Part shown: one piece after another, positions 23,582 through 33,850 of the stretch | How the letters are laid out: every line of letters begins with the position of its first letter | Position numbering within the stretch: position 1 is the first letter of the stretch | From: Ipomoea triloba | Lineage: Eukaryota > Streptophyta > Magnoliopsida > Solanales > Convolvulaceae | DNA: 64,000 nt | Assembly (NCBI RefSeq): GCF_003576645.1 | Contig: NC_044924.1 | Location: 26,718,592 to 26,782,591 of the forward strand | Direction of reading: 5' to 3' | Position numbers and translations under genes: made by a program | The notes under the pieces: generated by a model | Told to the model about the DNA's origin: nothing | The model's input: only the letters and a program-made list of their open reading frames with translations | The model's database searches: none

Positions 23582-24071
23582 TCGCGGGAGTCTCGCGTGA
23601 ATTAGTTTAAAACCCTTCCCCACTCCATTTCTTCACCTCCACGAGCAAAACCTTCTCTCAAGGTAAAAATACTTTTTCCTCAAGACATTTTCTTACAAGA
23701 TTTCAAGCTTTATTCACCGTTCAAAGTCATCAAAGAGGTAATACATCTCTCCCTTTGCTTTCATAGTTTAAATGCTAGAGTCCATTTCCTTTAAGCATGT
23801 CTCCATGAATCTACATTGCTATAAGTTCTTTTATGATTATTTTGTTATGAGATCACTTCTAAGACTTATTTGGAGCTTACATTGTCATTATATGATAAAA
23901 ATTTCATGTTTTGCAACCTATTGATGCTTAGATGATAAACCCTATGTGTGATTTGAGAATTTCTTACTTTGTTGGATTTCTATATGAAATTGAGAGCATA
24001 AGAACAAAAGATTGCAACTTTATTGCTCTTTAGGTGTTACATTGTTGATTCTAAATAAAAAATGACATTAT

Positions 24072-24380
24072 AAGTGGCTATTTTGTGATACAAATATATG
24101 TGGGGTCTACTTTTGGTTTGGTTCGAGTTCTTCGTAGTGAGACAAAGAGATTGATATATTGTAAGCTCAAAACAGATAATAGGTGAATGAGAAATTGATT
24201 ATCAAAGTAGACCATTTGAGTTGGAAAATGAAGGTGGAAAGACTTGAAACAAGAACTTGTCCCACATTGAAAAAGCAATGAGGTTTACACCACAATATAT
24301 ACAAGAATCTTTTAGAAAGTCATTGAACTGTATAGATAGCATAGAGACTCTCTCTCGCGCGCAAGAGATAAATGTAGAAA
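24072..24380 (+). repeat. LTR-like dispersed repeat, copy 2, with TCCCACATTG promoter word
   Basis: Collinear with 18641-18968. It carries CTTGTCCCACATTGAAAAAG (24257-24276) and, about 20 bp further on, AATATATACA, then a CTCTCTCTCGCGC run. TCCCACATnG plus TATA occurs both in plant snRNA gene promoters and in many LTR promoters. No snRNA sequence follows, so an LTR promoter is the better reading. Confidence 0.5.
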
Positions 24381-24384
24381 GTTG

Positions 24385-24571
24385 AAGTACATGTAGCATT
24401 ACACTTTTAATAATAAAATAGTGTTTCGCTCGACCTTTCGTTTCTTGTGTTTGTATTTAATAAAAGAGAAAGTCGAAGTACATGTAGCGTTACTCTTTTA
24501 AGAAAATAGAAAATAGTGTTTCGCTCGACTCGTACTAAACCTTTAACATTTCGTTTCTTGTGCTTGTATTT
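24385..24571 (+). repeat. Imperfect direct duplication (74 and 96 bp)
   Basis: AAGTACATGTAGC...GTGTTTCGCTCGAC...TTTCGTTTCTTGTG occurs at 24385-24458 and again at 24476-24571. The second copy carries about 20 extra bases. Confidence 0.75.
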
Positions 24572-24611
24572 CTTCAGAAATAATCTGTTCCTAGGATTAT
24601 TTTGCTACAAA

Positions 24612-25527
24612 CGTCACTACAAAAGTTGTTAATGGTGCTTTGGTTTTGCTAGCTTGCAAGTTACAACAAGGATTTTGACACCTCTACGCATCCATTGTTT
24701 GACAATTTAAAAAGACTTGCAGGCTATGTTTTGCTAGAGATAGTGTCTGTTCTAAAAGAAACAGAAAGAGTTTTAAAGAATTGCACGATGAAACACTTTG
24801 GCAACAATACCTATGGCATGTAACTTGGTGAAGTTGGTATCAATCTTTCTTGGAGTTAGAGTTCACTTTAGAACTGAGTCTAAGTATACTACTCACCATT
24901 TGATCAATCTTCAAATATTTCTGGGTTATCCTCCCCGAAGACCCTTAACAAATTTCATTCTCAAGAATATAAGCATAATGTTCTATGCAGTAATTGCAGC
25001 AAAACAGCTTATTGGTGCAATTTGAACGTCATTCTTTTTGCACGTTGTCCTGTTGTCTAATTCTTATGAAGTTTCTTTCAGAAAAACAAGACAACATGCA
25101 AAAAATAATGATGTTCAGAATGTACCAAAAAGCTGTTTTCCTACAAATACTGTACAGAGCATTATGCTTATATTCTTGAGAATGAAATTTGTTAAGGATC
25201 TTCCGGAGGATAACCTAGAAATATTTGAAGATTAGATGGAGAGTAGCATAGTTACAATGAGTTCTAAACTGAAGTCTAACTCGAAGAAACGTTTATACCA
25301 ACTTCACCATGTTATTACAGGCCATATGTATTGCTGCCAAGTGGTTCATCCTGCAATTTCTTATACCTCTTTTTGTTTCTTTTACAGAAGACACCATCAC
25401 TGGCAAAACATAACCTATCAGGATTTCTAAACCATTAAACGATGGTCGTGTAGAGCAGTGGAGGTGTGAAAATCCTTGTTGTAAGCCAACAAAGCCAAAG
25501 CACCTTTAACAACATTTGTGGTGATGT
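24612..25527. repeat. Palindrome A (~0.9 kb), containing a degenerate coding segment
   Basis: The left arm opens CGTCACTACAAAAGTTGTTA, then GGTGCTTTGGTTTTGCTAGC. The right arm ends with the reverse complement (GCCAAAGCACCTTTAACAAC). The centre is near 25070. The arms are diverged (many mismatches and indels), so the palindrome is old. On the left arm a broken frame reads like the peptide at 37964-38182 (NKDFDTST, LLE..SILKETER, MACNLVKLV). I cannot name that protein. It belongs to the same family as 37960-38800, inverted relative to it. Confidence 0.7.
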
Positions 25528-25631
25528 CAATATATCCTTGTTCTTCAGTGTAGAACAGAAAAGAAGTAGACCAGAGATCTGCAACAAAGCCCCCAGAAGG
25601 AAATAATAAGATAATTTAAACCAATGAAAAC

Positions 25632-25851
25632 TGTTGTAGTCTATAGAATATTAATTATTATGTTAGTGGTTAAGTTAGGCAGTAGACCAGCAGTAATGTT
25701 AGACAGCAGCAGCAGTAATGTTAGGCAGCAGCAGCAGTAATGTTAGGCAGCAGAATTTGAGGAAACATGTCGTTCCTCAAGTGTATAAATATAGATGTAT
25801 CAGCTAGCTACAAAATAAGAAAAAAGAAACACTTTTCTTCACTGATTTACA
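25632..25851 (+). repeat. Copia 5' LTR
   Basis: Begins TGTTGTAG and ends TTTACA. Three 22-bp repeats, CAGCAGTAATGTTAG(A/G)CAGC..., lie at 25688-25753. A TATAAATA box at about 25783 is the likely promoter for genomic RNA. Confidence 0.95.
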
Positions 25852-25863
25852 TGGTATCAGAGC
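25852..25863 (+). promoter_or_regulatory. Copia primer-binding site (initiator tRNA-Met)
   Basis: TGGTATCAGAGC directly follows the 5' LTR and is the standard sequence complementary to the 3' end of plant initiator methionine tRNA, where minus-strand cDNA synthesis starts. Confidence 0.95.
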
Positions 25864-26297
25864 TGCAGTATTAATCTCTGTACCCAGAAATTTTTTTTTT
25901 TTCTTTTTCTGCAACAGTGTTTCGGACACTGTTCACAGTAGGTATTGGGATCAGATTTTGTTGATCCTTTGTTGACACCACCCACCCAGGGAGTTTCGCC
26001 ACCTTCCGGCGACCTTGTCTGAGAAATCCGGCGACAATCTGACCAGCGAGTGGCCCTCACACGCCGACGAAACAGTCTGCCAGCATCTCACACGCCGACG
26101 CGTGACACTGTTCTGGTGATCGGAAAATTTTTCTGATTAGTTTCCCGTAGTCGCCTGAGTCCATACAACGCATTTTGGGGCTCAGTTTGGACAAAGTTTG
26201 TTCGGGAAATACACCTTCGACAGCTTCCAGTTCACGGTCCAGGTTTGAGACCTTGTTTTAAAGCTTTAACTGGGTAATTAGTTTTTTGCTTGAAGTT

Positions 26298-29200
26298 ATG
26301 GCTGAAAATAAGTCTGGGATTTCAGATATAGTTCCTGTGACAACTAAAATCACAGACTATAAACTGAATGGTCTTAATTACATGGAGTGGAGTAAAACTA
26401 TTAAACTTTATCTAACTAGTATAGATAAAGATGCTCACAGAACAGATGATGAACCAAAAGATGCAGCTGCTAAGAAAATTTGGTTTAGGGAAGATGCTCA
26501 GTTATTTCTGTTAATTAGAAAATCAATAGAAAATGATGTGATTAATTTAGTTAGTCATTGTGACACAGTTAAAGAGTTGATGGAATATCTTGAGTTTTTG
26601 TACTCTGGCAAAGGGAACATTACTCGTATGTTTGATGTCTGTAAAGCCTTTTATCGGGCTGAGAAACAAGACAAGTCTGTCACAAATTACTTCATGGAAT
26701 TTAAGAAAACATACGAGGAATTGAACCAATTAATGCCATTTAATGAGGATGTAAAGGTACAACAAAAGCAACGGGAGCAAATGGCTATCATGAGTTTCCT
26801 TGCCGGTCTTCCACCTGAATTTGATACTGCCAAGTCTCAAGTTCTTTCAAGTCCAGAAATAACAACACTGAAGGAAACTTTTTCACGAGTATTGCGCACA
26901 GAAACTTCTCAAACTATTTCTGTGAATAGTGCTCTTGTCAGCAGAAATCAGAATTCAGCAAGACCACCGCAGAAAGGGAACAATCAAACCACTCAAAGGC
27001 ATAACCCAAGTGGCATCACTTGCCATTTTTGTCATAAACCAGGACACTTGCAACGTGATTGCAGGAAATTACAGTTCCAGCTCAGGGCGAGGCAGTATGC
27101 TAGTGTGGCTTCTACAAGTGATGTGTCAACTCAAAACATTCTGATTTCGGCAGAGGAGTTTGCAAAATTCTCAAAGTACCAAGAAAGTCTAAAGTCTTCA
27201 TCTACTCCTTCAACCACCGTTGCAGATACAGGAAGCCCACAAACCTGTCTCATTTCTTCATCTTCTAAGTGGGTGATAGATTCTGGAGCCACGGACCACA
27301 TGACAGGTAACTCTAGGTTGTTCTCAACAATTACAAACCATACTTCTAGTCTCCCTGTTACCTTGGCAGATGGATCTACTTCACCAGTACTTGGATCTGG
27401 CTCTATCACTCTAACCCCCTCACTTCCTTTGACATCTGTTCTTAGTTTACCAAATCTGTCTTTTAATTTGATTTCTGTAAGCAAGCTTACTCGCACTTTA
27501 AATTGCTCCGTCACATTTTTTCCTGATTATTGTCTTTTCCAGGATCTCATGACGAAGAAAATTATTGGTAAAGGACATGAATCCGGGGGCCTCTATATCC
27601 TTGACATAGAGAAACCAAGACCAGTTGCGTGTCCAGGAGTAGTAACTCCACTTGAAGCTCATTGTCGATTGGGTCACCCATCTCTTTCATTATTAAAAGT
27701 GCTTTGTCCACAGTTTCGTAGTGTGTCTTCATTAAATTGTGAGTCTTGTCAATTTGCTAAACATCACCGTGTGAGTTTAAGTCCGAGAGTCAATAAAAGA
27801 GCAAGTACACCTTTTGAACTTGTTCATTCTGATGTTTGGGGTCCATGTCCAGTTATGTCCAAAACTGGATATAGGTATTTTGTTACATTTGTTGATGATT
27901 TTTCTCGTATGACTTGGTTATATTTCATGAAGAGTCGTTCTGAACTGCTTGATCATTTCCGTGCCTTTTGTGTTGAAATTGAAACTCAGTTTAATGTACC
28001 TGTGAAAATTTTGCGGAGTGATAATGCTAAAGAGTATTTTTCATATCCTTTTGTGTCTTATATGCTTCAGAAGGGCATGCTTCATCAATCTTCTTGTGTG
28101 GACACACCATCCCAAAATGGTGTAGCTGAGCGCAAAAATAGGCATTTACTTGAAACTGCAAGAGCTTTATTGTTTCAAATGAAAGTTCCTAAGCATTTTT
28201 GGGCTGATGCTATCGCTACAGCATGTTTTTTAATAAATCGCATGCCATCCACTGTTCTACAAGGACAAACTCCATACCATAGCCTTTTTCCATCAAAACC
28301 TTTGTTTCCCATTGAGCCACGCATATTTGGTTGCACATGTTTTGTTAGGGATGTTCGTCCTCAGGTTACAAAGTTGGACCCAAAATCTTTGAAGTGTATC
28401 TTTCTTGGGTACTCACGTGTCCAAAAAGGGTATAGATGTTATTGTCCTCAACTTGGCAGGTATTTTGTGTCAGTAGATGTCACCTTCCTGGAAGAAGTAC
28501 CTTTTTCTCCTGATCAAAATTGTCCTCCTCAAGATAAGGAAGATGATATACTAATCTACAAACTCATCCATCATACAGACCCACCACCTCCTATTTTACA
28601 AGTTTACTCCCGAAGACCACGAGTTCCTGAGACTGTTCCTATCATACATACTACATCTGAAGCAACACCTGATCTTGTACCAGACTCATGTCCTGCACCG
28701 ATCTCTTCGTCATCAGATCAAGTTACAAATGTAGAGCTTCCCATCGCTGTTCGCAAAGGTAAACGTCAGTGTACCTATCCCATTTCTTCTTTTGTCTCTT
28801 ATAAACATTTGTCACCCTCTTCCTACTGTTTTACCACATCCATTGATTCTATTTCTCTCCCTAAAACAATAAAAGAGGCAATGTCTCATCCTGGTTGGAA
28901 CAGTGCTATGATAGAGGAAATGAATGCTTTAGACCAGAATGGTACTTGGGATTTGGTAGACTTACCTACAGGGAAGAAATCTATTGGATGTAAGTGGGTA
29001 TTTGCAGTCAAAGTGAATCCAGACGGGTCTATTGCCAAGCTAAAAGCTCGTCTTGTTGCAAAAGGATATGCGCAGATCTATGGAGTAGACTATTGTGACA
29101 CATTTTCTCCTGTTGCTAAATTAACATCTGTTCGTCTGCTCATCTCTATGGCAGCTATCTATGACTGGCCACTACATCAATTGGATATCAAGAATGCATT

Positions 29201-30392
29201 CTTGCATGGGGACCTTCATGAAGAAGTATATATGGAGCAACCACCTGGATTTGTTGCTCAGGGGGAGTATGGAAAGGTATGTCGACTCCGGAAATCTCTA
29301 TATGGTTTGAAACAAAGTCCTCGTGCATGGTTTGGAAAATTTAGTCAAGCAATTGAGTTGTTTGGAATGATAAAAGGAAAATCTGATCACTCATTGTTTT
29401 TCAGATGGTCTAAAGCAGGTGTTATTTTATTGGTAGTTTATGTGGATGATATTGTTATCACAGGAAGTGACAATGAAGGTATTACAGCTCTTAAGTCTTT
29501 TCTTCATTCTCAATTCATGACAAAAGACTTAGGAATGCTAAAATATTTCTTGGGCATTGAGGTGGCAAGAAGCAAGAAGGGGATATTCCTATCTCAACGA
29601 AAGTATGTGCTTGATCTATTGTCTGAGACAGGAAAACTGGGAGTTAAACCATGCAACACTCCTATGAACCCTAATGTACAACTGACAAAGGAAGGGGAAC
29701 CATTTGAGGATCCAGAAAGGTACAGAAGACTAGTTGGAAAACTAAACTATCTGGTGGTAACTCGTCCAGATATTGCATATCCTGTCAGTGTGGTAAGCCA
29801 ATATTTATCATCCCCTACAAATAATCATTGGGCTGCAGTAGAACAGATTTTATGTTACTTAAAAGGATCACCTGGACAGGGAATCTTGTTTAAGAACAAT
29901 GGACATACCAGGATTGAATGCTTTACAGATGCTGATTGGGCAGGATCTAAAGAAGATCGAAGATCAATGACTGGATATTGTGTTTTCTTTGGAGGAAATC
30001 TGATTTCATGGAAGAGTAAGAAACAAAATGTTGTTTCTCGCTCTAGTGCAGAATCTGAGTATAGAGCAATGGCACAATCAACATGCGAGATAATATGGAT
30101 AAGCCAACTCTTGAATGAAATTGGCTACAAAACCTCTACTCCTGCAAAATTGTGGTGCGATAATCAAGCTGCTCTTCACATTGCATCAAACCCAGTTTTT
30201 CATGAACGAACAAAACACATTGAGGTTGACTGCCACTTTATTCGAGAAAAAATTCAACAAGGCTTGATCAGCACAGGATTTGTGAAGACTGCTGAACAAT
30301 TGGGAGATCTTTTTACTAAAGCCTTGAACGGAACTCGAGTAACTTATTTATGTAACAAGTTGGGCATGATCAACATTTATGCTCCAACTTGA
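26298..30392 (+). CDS. gag-pol: Copia Gag-Pol polyprotein, 1364 aa, intact
   Basis: One frame runs from the ATG at 26298 to TGA at 30390-30392; an upstream in-frame TTG is not the start. Order: Gag (about 1-235) with W/Y-rich LNYMEWSKTIKLYL; CCHC zinc knuckle CHFCHKPGHLQRDC from 242; aspartic protease WVIDSGATDH (D328); integrase zinc region HCRLGHPS (455) to CESC; integrase catalytic D512 (HSDVWGP), D575 (RSDNAKEY) and E611 (NGVAERKN), spacing D-X35-E; reverse transcriptase with KARLVAKGYAQ and YVDD at 1048-1051; RNase H with DADWAG and SSAESEYRA. Integrase before RT defines copia. No stop or frameshift and all catalytic residues are present. The product would be cut by its own protease and act in cytoplasmic particles and the nucleus. 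Confidence 0.96.
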   Translation: MAENKSGISDIVPVTTKITDYKLNGLNYMEWSKTIKLYLTSIDKDAHRTDDEPKDAAAKKIWFREDAQLFLLIRKSIENDVINLVSHCDTVKELMEYLEFLYSGKGNITRMFDVCKAFYRAEKQDKSVTNYFMEFKKTYEELNQLMPFNEDVKVQQKQREQMAIMSFLAGLPPEFDTAKSQVLSSPEITTLKETFSRVLRTETSQTISVNSALVSRNQNSARPPQKGNNQTTQRHNPSGITCHFCHKPGHLQRDCRKLQFQLRARQYASVASTSDVSTQNILISAEEFAKFSKYQESLKSSSTPSTTVADTGSPQTCLISSSSKWVIDSGATDHMTGNSRLFSTITNHTSSLPVTLADGSTSPVLGSGSITLTPSLPLTSVLSLPNLSFNLISVSKLTRTLNCSVTFFPDYCLFQDLMTKKIIGKGHESGGLYILDIEKPRPVACPGVVTPLEAHCRLGHPSLSLLKVLCPQFRSVSSLNCESCQFAKHHRVSLSPRVNKRASTPFELVHSDVWGPCPVMSKTGYRYFVTFVDDFSRMTWLYFMKSRSELLDHFRAFCVEIETQFNVPVKILRSDNAKEYFSYPFVSYMLQKGMLHQSSCVDTPSQNGVAERKNRHLLETARALLFQMKVPKHFWADAIATACFLINRMPSTVLQGQTPYHSLFPSKPLFPIEPRIFGCTCFVRDVRPQVTKLDPKSLKCIFLGYSRVQKGYRCYCPQLGRYFVSVDVTFLEEVPFSPDQNCPPQDKEDDILIYKLIHHTDPPPPILQVYSRRPRVPETVPIIHTTSEATPDLVPDSCPAPISSSSDQVTNVELPIAVRKGKRQCTYPISSFVSYKHLSPSSYCFTTSIDSISLPKTIKEAMSHPGWNSAMIEEMNALDQNGTWDLVDLPTGKKSIGCKWVFAVKVNPDGSIAKLKARLVAKGYAQIYGVDYCDTFSPVAKLTSVRLLISMAAIYDWPLHQLDIKNAFLHGDLHEEVYMEQPPGFVAQGEYGKVCRLRKSLYGLKQSPRAWFGKFSQAIELFGMIKGKSDHSLFFRWSKAGVILLVVYVDDIVITGSDNEGITALKSFLHSQFMTKDLGMLKYFLGIEVARSKKGIFLSQRKYVLDLLSETGKLGVKPCNTPMNPNVQLTKEGEPFEDPERYRRLVGKLNYLVVTRPDIAYPVSVVSQYLSSPTNNHWAAVEQILCYLKGSPGQGILFKNNGHTRIECFTDADWAGSKEDRRSMTGYCVFFGGNLISWKSKKQNVVSRSSAESEYRAMAQSTCEIIWISQLLNEIGYKTSTPAKLWCDNQAALHIASNPVFHERTKHIEVDCHFIREKIQQGLISTGFVKTAEQLGDLFTKALNGTRVTYLCNKLGMINIYAPT

Positions 30393-30399
30393 GGGGGAG
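30391..30399 (+). promoter_or_regulatory. Copia polypurine tract
   Basis: GAGGGGGAG immediately precedes the 3' LTR and overlaps the stop codon. It primes plus-strand DNA synthesis. Confidence 0.9.
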
Positions 30400-30619
30400 T
30401 GTTGTAGTCTATAGAATATTAATTATTATGTTAGTGGTTAAGTTAGGCAGTAGACCAGCAGTAATGTTAGACAGCAGCAGCAGTAATGTTAGGCAGCAGC
30501 AGCAGTAATGTTAGGCAGCAGAATTTGAGGAAACATGTCGTTCCTCAAGTGTATAAATATAGATGTATCAGCTAGCTACAAAATAAGAAAAAAGAAACAC
30601 TTTTCTTCACTGATTTACA
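30400..30619 (+). repeat. Copia 3' LTR
   Basis: 220 bp, read base by base as identical to the 5' LTR, including the three 22-bp units. Followed by the AAAAC target duplication. Confidence 0.95.
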
Positions 30620-30624
30620 AAAAC

Positions 30625-32168
30625 CAAGTTTGAAAAAAATCTCATAGAAAAGTCTTGTATATAATCAAATTAAAAAAAAAAAAAAACATAACATTTCTAA
30701 CAAACCATACAAGGAATCAAAGTCTAGAAAGGTGAGTCCCTCAACAAAAATAAATAAAGTAATAGATAAACAGCAACGTTATAGTAAAACCAATCACTCT
30801 TTAAATAAACAAATAAAAACTCATTTCAGTTAATGAACTATGAAATTTTACAAATATAATTATTCAATTTTTTTTTTAAATCATAGGCATATACACTCTA
30901 TATATATTACACATGAAAGAGATTGAAATCTACAATGATGAATCTGCAATCCCACGGAAAATCTAGCTTTAAAAAAATCTTAGATATAATCAAATAAAAA
31001 AAATAAAAGCCAAAAAATTGAAACAGCAAATGAATCAATATTTGGAAAGGTATAGTATTTTTGAAGTTGTTCACCAAGAGAAAGAAAGTAATCAATCAAC
31101 TTAAATCAATCTTTATAAAATAAACACTCATTTTGACAGATGAAAAAAAAATCTCAGACATTTCGTCAAAAAAAAAATTTCTCAAAGATATACACCCTAT
31201 ATACATTATATATACGTGAAAGATGTGAAACTTAATATACGATTCTACAATCTCACACAAAGCCTAGATTAAAAAAAATAAAAAATCTTACATATATATA
31301 CTCAGATCTGACAAAAATAAAAGTAAAAATTTGACTAATGAACAAATATATTACAGGAAAATCATATTGATCTTAAAAAAAAAAGCACTCTCGTTTCTAA
31401 TGAACAATGAAATATTAATAATATAATTCCTCAAAAAAATCTCATACATATATACTCAATATACATTGGACATGAAAGAGCTGAAACATAAGACCTAATT
31501 TTATGCAATTCACAAAATCAAAAAGAAACACAGAGAAAACAAATACCATGCCTAGATGTTTAAATGTTAGAAAAGAAATAGATCTCTACGATGAAATCCC
31601 AGGAATGAACCATCAAGCAAAGTTATGACTAGTAGTTAGTATGGCTAAAAAGATCAAGGCAACACATATAGAATAACGAAACACAATGGAAAAAAAAAAA
31701 ACCACAGAAAAATCTTATATATAATTAATCAAACTTTAAAAAAAATGAAACAAAGAACCAATTATTGGAAAGGAACTCTTGATATCTCTCATGGGAGATC
31801 AAAACAAAGATCAAAGAAAACATCAATGGCGTAAATGAAAAACATGCAAAAGCTCAATCTTAAAACTCACAAGGCACCGATCATTTAAAAAAAATGAACA
31901 AAGCTTGTCTCCATTTTTTAGATTGTATACTCGCCGGTGTGTTAGACAGTGATGTTTAGCCAATGTTATATAGGAGGGAGATACATTTTCCTATATAGAA
32001 ATTCTCAATAGATTTTGTTCCTTTGAAGAAATATTCTCGCCTATGAAAACATTATAAAATAATTAGAAATGAATTCTCTAATTTTAGAAACTTTTAAATT
32101 GCCTTTTCAAATAAGAATTTGATAAACAATTAATACTTAAGTATAAATGAAGAAAAATATTTGGTTGT
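30625..32168 (-). repeat. Distal part of repeat family member A
   Basis: Read on the minus strand, this matches 36180-37930 of member B. Markers in common include GTGTCTTGTGAG-like and CTAACACATCG-like words near 31940 (inverted) and the long stretch 32000-32168 against 36185-36370. It holds several degenerate ~300-bp units with GAAAGA.GTGAAAC.TA and CTCAGACATTT words. No protein frame. Confidence 0.65.
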
Positions 32169-32520
32169 ACTAAATAACTAGTAGTAGTTATTCAACCAGA
32201 TTCTGTGCTTATATAAATCTGTATTGATGGGAGTAAGCATTGTATATCACATACAGTTCGCGGTACTCATACTGCTTAGTAGACACCAGTCTTTGTTCAT
32301 GGCCAACTATATGTTGCTGCTTCAAGGATTAGCAACCTTAAAGGGTTAAGAATTTTAAAACCCAACAAAGGTGGAGAGAGTAGTAATTATACTAACAAGT
32401 TGTGTACCATGAAAGTTTTAATAATTTGTAAATTTCTAAACTTAAATAATTAATTTCTTTAATAAAGTTTTTATATCATTTATTGCATTACAACAAATTC
32501 AAATAAATTCTATTACATTA

Positions 32521-32562
32521 TTGCATTAGTCTAATCCGTGCATCGCGCGGGTATAATACTAG
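32521..32562 (+). mobile_element. Helitron-type 3' terminus
   Basis: CCGTGCATCGCGCGG (15 bp, self-pairing at its ends) followed by GTATAATACTAG at 32562 and then T is the usual 3' end of a different plant Helitron family. I could not place its 5' TC end; the 350 bp upstream (32170-32520) probably belong to it. Confidence 0.6.
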
Positions 32563-32582
32563 TATATATATATATATATATA

Positions 32583-33297
32583 ACGTGAAGACTGATCTCG
32601 GTCTAAATCAGGATTCTTCATTGGTTGAGGGTTTAGCAAAGAAAATACGGGGTCAATTTTTTAATTATTAAAAATTTTTAAGAGCGGGCCGGGCTCATTT
32701 AATAATTATTAAAATTTGAAAGTTTAGAATTGGTAACATCCTAGCCTTTGATTTATCAAGATGGAGTGTGTGAATGCGTCCCACAGTTTTTATATGAGTT
32801 GTTCTCAGCTAAATCCTGTGTGGTCCTCCTAAGAAGACCATGAGTGGTTAAAATTTGATATTTTAAGGACTAGGAGCTATTAATATGGATCACTATACTT
32901 GGAGGAACACATATAGCATTAACTCAATATAATAATTAGCTTCCTATTAATTCTTAAAATTATAAATAGTAAATTGATTATATTTATTCCTATTGAGACA
33001 TAAATTTAATATCACAGTGACTAATAGTAGTAGGGTGCATATTTAATTTGTATTTTAATGTTGTATCAAATCTTTTTGTGTTATTTTTATTTCTCAAAAA
33101 GATAAATCTCATAAAATTATCTTATTGTCATATATGTTCCCTCTTTGCTAGCTCTTACACCAAGTTTTATTGTGGAGTCAGGATTTTGATCTAAATGCTT
33201 ACTATTTGTGCTCTACAATAGTCCTAGGATACAAAATGCATGCATGAGAAAAGTACAAATATAAAATGTATAAATAAATAAATAAATAAATAAATAA

Positions 33298-33329
<32 letters not shown>

Positions 33330-33352
33330 GTATATATATATATATATATGTA

Positions 33353-33414
<62 letters not shown>

Positions 33415-33600
33415 TATATATATAACGGTACATTTACAAATGTTTTTTCTTATTTATGCATAAATATTAATTGTTTATAATAATTTTATTTGAAAAGTGT
33501 TTTTAAAAGCACTAAATACTATTCCAAAATAACGAAGAATTTTTTTTTAACTTTTATAAGATAATAAATTATAACAAACATCGACCAAATTGTAGTAATC
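32583..33600 (+). repeat. Dispersed repeat R, copy 1
   Basis: Starts GTGAAGACTGATCTCGGTC. It contains ATTCTTAAAATTATAAATAG, GACATAAATTTAATATCACA and GTCCTAGGATACAAAATGCA, which recur at 35355-36200, 40557-41060 and 55790-57115. A composite microsatellite, (AAAT)n then (TA)n/(TATG)n, occupies 33270-33424. Apparent Tyr/Ile-rich frames there are artefacts. Confidence 0.7.
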
Positions 33601-33850
33601 ATCTCACTGAGGTATTTTGTTGAAGTTTACCTACTAAGTAATTACTATTTAACTTTTATAATATAATTAATAATTATAATAAACGTTGTCCAAATTGAAG
33701 TAATCGCCTCACTGAGATATTTTGTCGAATTGAAGTTGGCACTCCAAGTAATTATTTAAATTTTATAATATAATTATTTTCCATTTGTCGAATTGAAGTT
33801 GGCACTCCAAGTAATTATTTAAATTTTATAATATAATAAATATTTTCCAA
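33541..33850 (+). repeat. Nested short tandem duplications in repeat R
   Basis: A ~110-bp unit with AACTTTTATAA...CAAATTG.AGTAATC.CTCACTGAG.TATTTTGT is present twice (about 33548 and 33650). Then a ~60-bp unit TTGTCGAATTGAAGTTGGCA is repeated at about 33722 and 33786. Confidence 0.75.

Larger units (their letters stand above)
22560..24060 (+). mobile_element. Ty3/gypsy (Athila-like) retroelement remnant
   Basis: After the stop codon of the 165-aa frame comes GTGACGTAAAACGTGGCGCA then CTTGGGAGGCAATCCCAAC (about 23184-23221). This type of word is usual just downstream of the last ORF in Athila/Tat-clade gypsy elements. T-rich sequence, three CG-rich tandem units (23431-23581) and CTTCTCTCAAGGTA / CATCAAAGAGGTAA leader-like words follow. 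No integrase, RT or complete LTR is visible, so only a remnant is called. Confidence 0.5.
25632..30619 (+). mobile_element. Complete Ty1/copia LTR retrotransposon
   Basis: The 4988-bp element has 220-bp LTRs (25632-25851, 30400-30619) that read as identical, a tRNA-Met primer site, one uninterrupted gag-pol frame and a polypurine tract. Host AAAAC on both sides (25627-25631, 30620-30624) is the 5-bp target duplication. Identical LTRs and an open frame indicate a recent insertion that could still be mobile. It lies inside the older repeat family member A, just outside its palindrome. Short LTRs and total length fit small copia lineages such as Ale/Retrofit or Ivana; the lineage is not decided. 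Confidence 0.96.

Noticed and set aside
24257..24380. U-snRNA gene downstream of TCCCACATTG and TATA
   Set aside because: No snRNA sequence follows; the region matches an LTR-like repeat.
27131..27514. 127-codon frame on the minus strand inside copia
   Set aside because: It lies antisense to the intact polyprotein and has no recognisable domain.
33202..33433. Tyr/Ile-rich frames over TA/TATG repeats (also at 10354, 16844, 18000, 20291, 21622, 45359, 50818, 60740 and 61281)
   Set aside because: Microsatellite translation; no non-repeat coding sequence.
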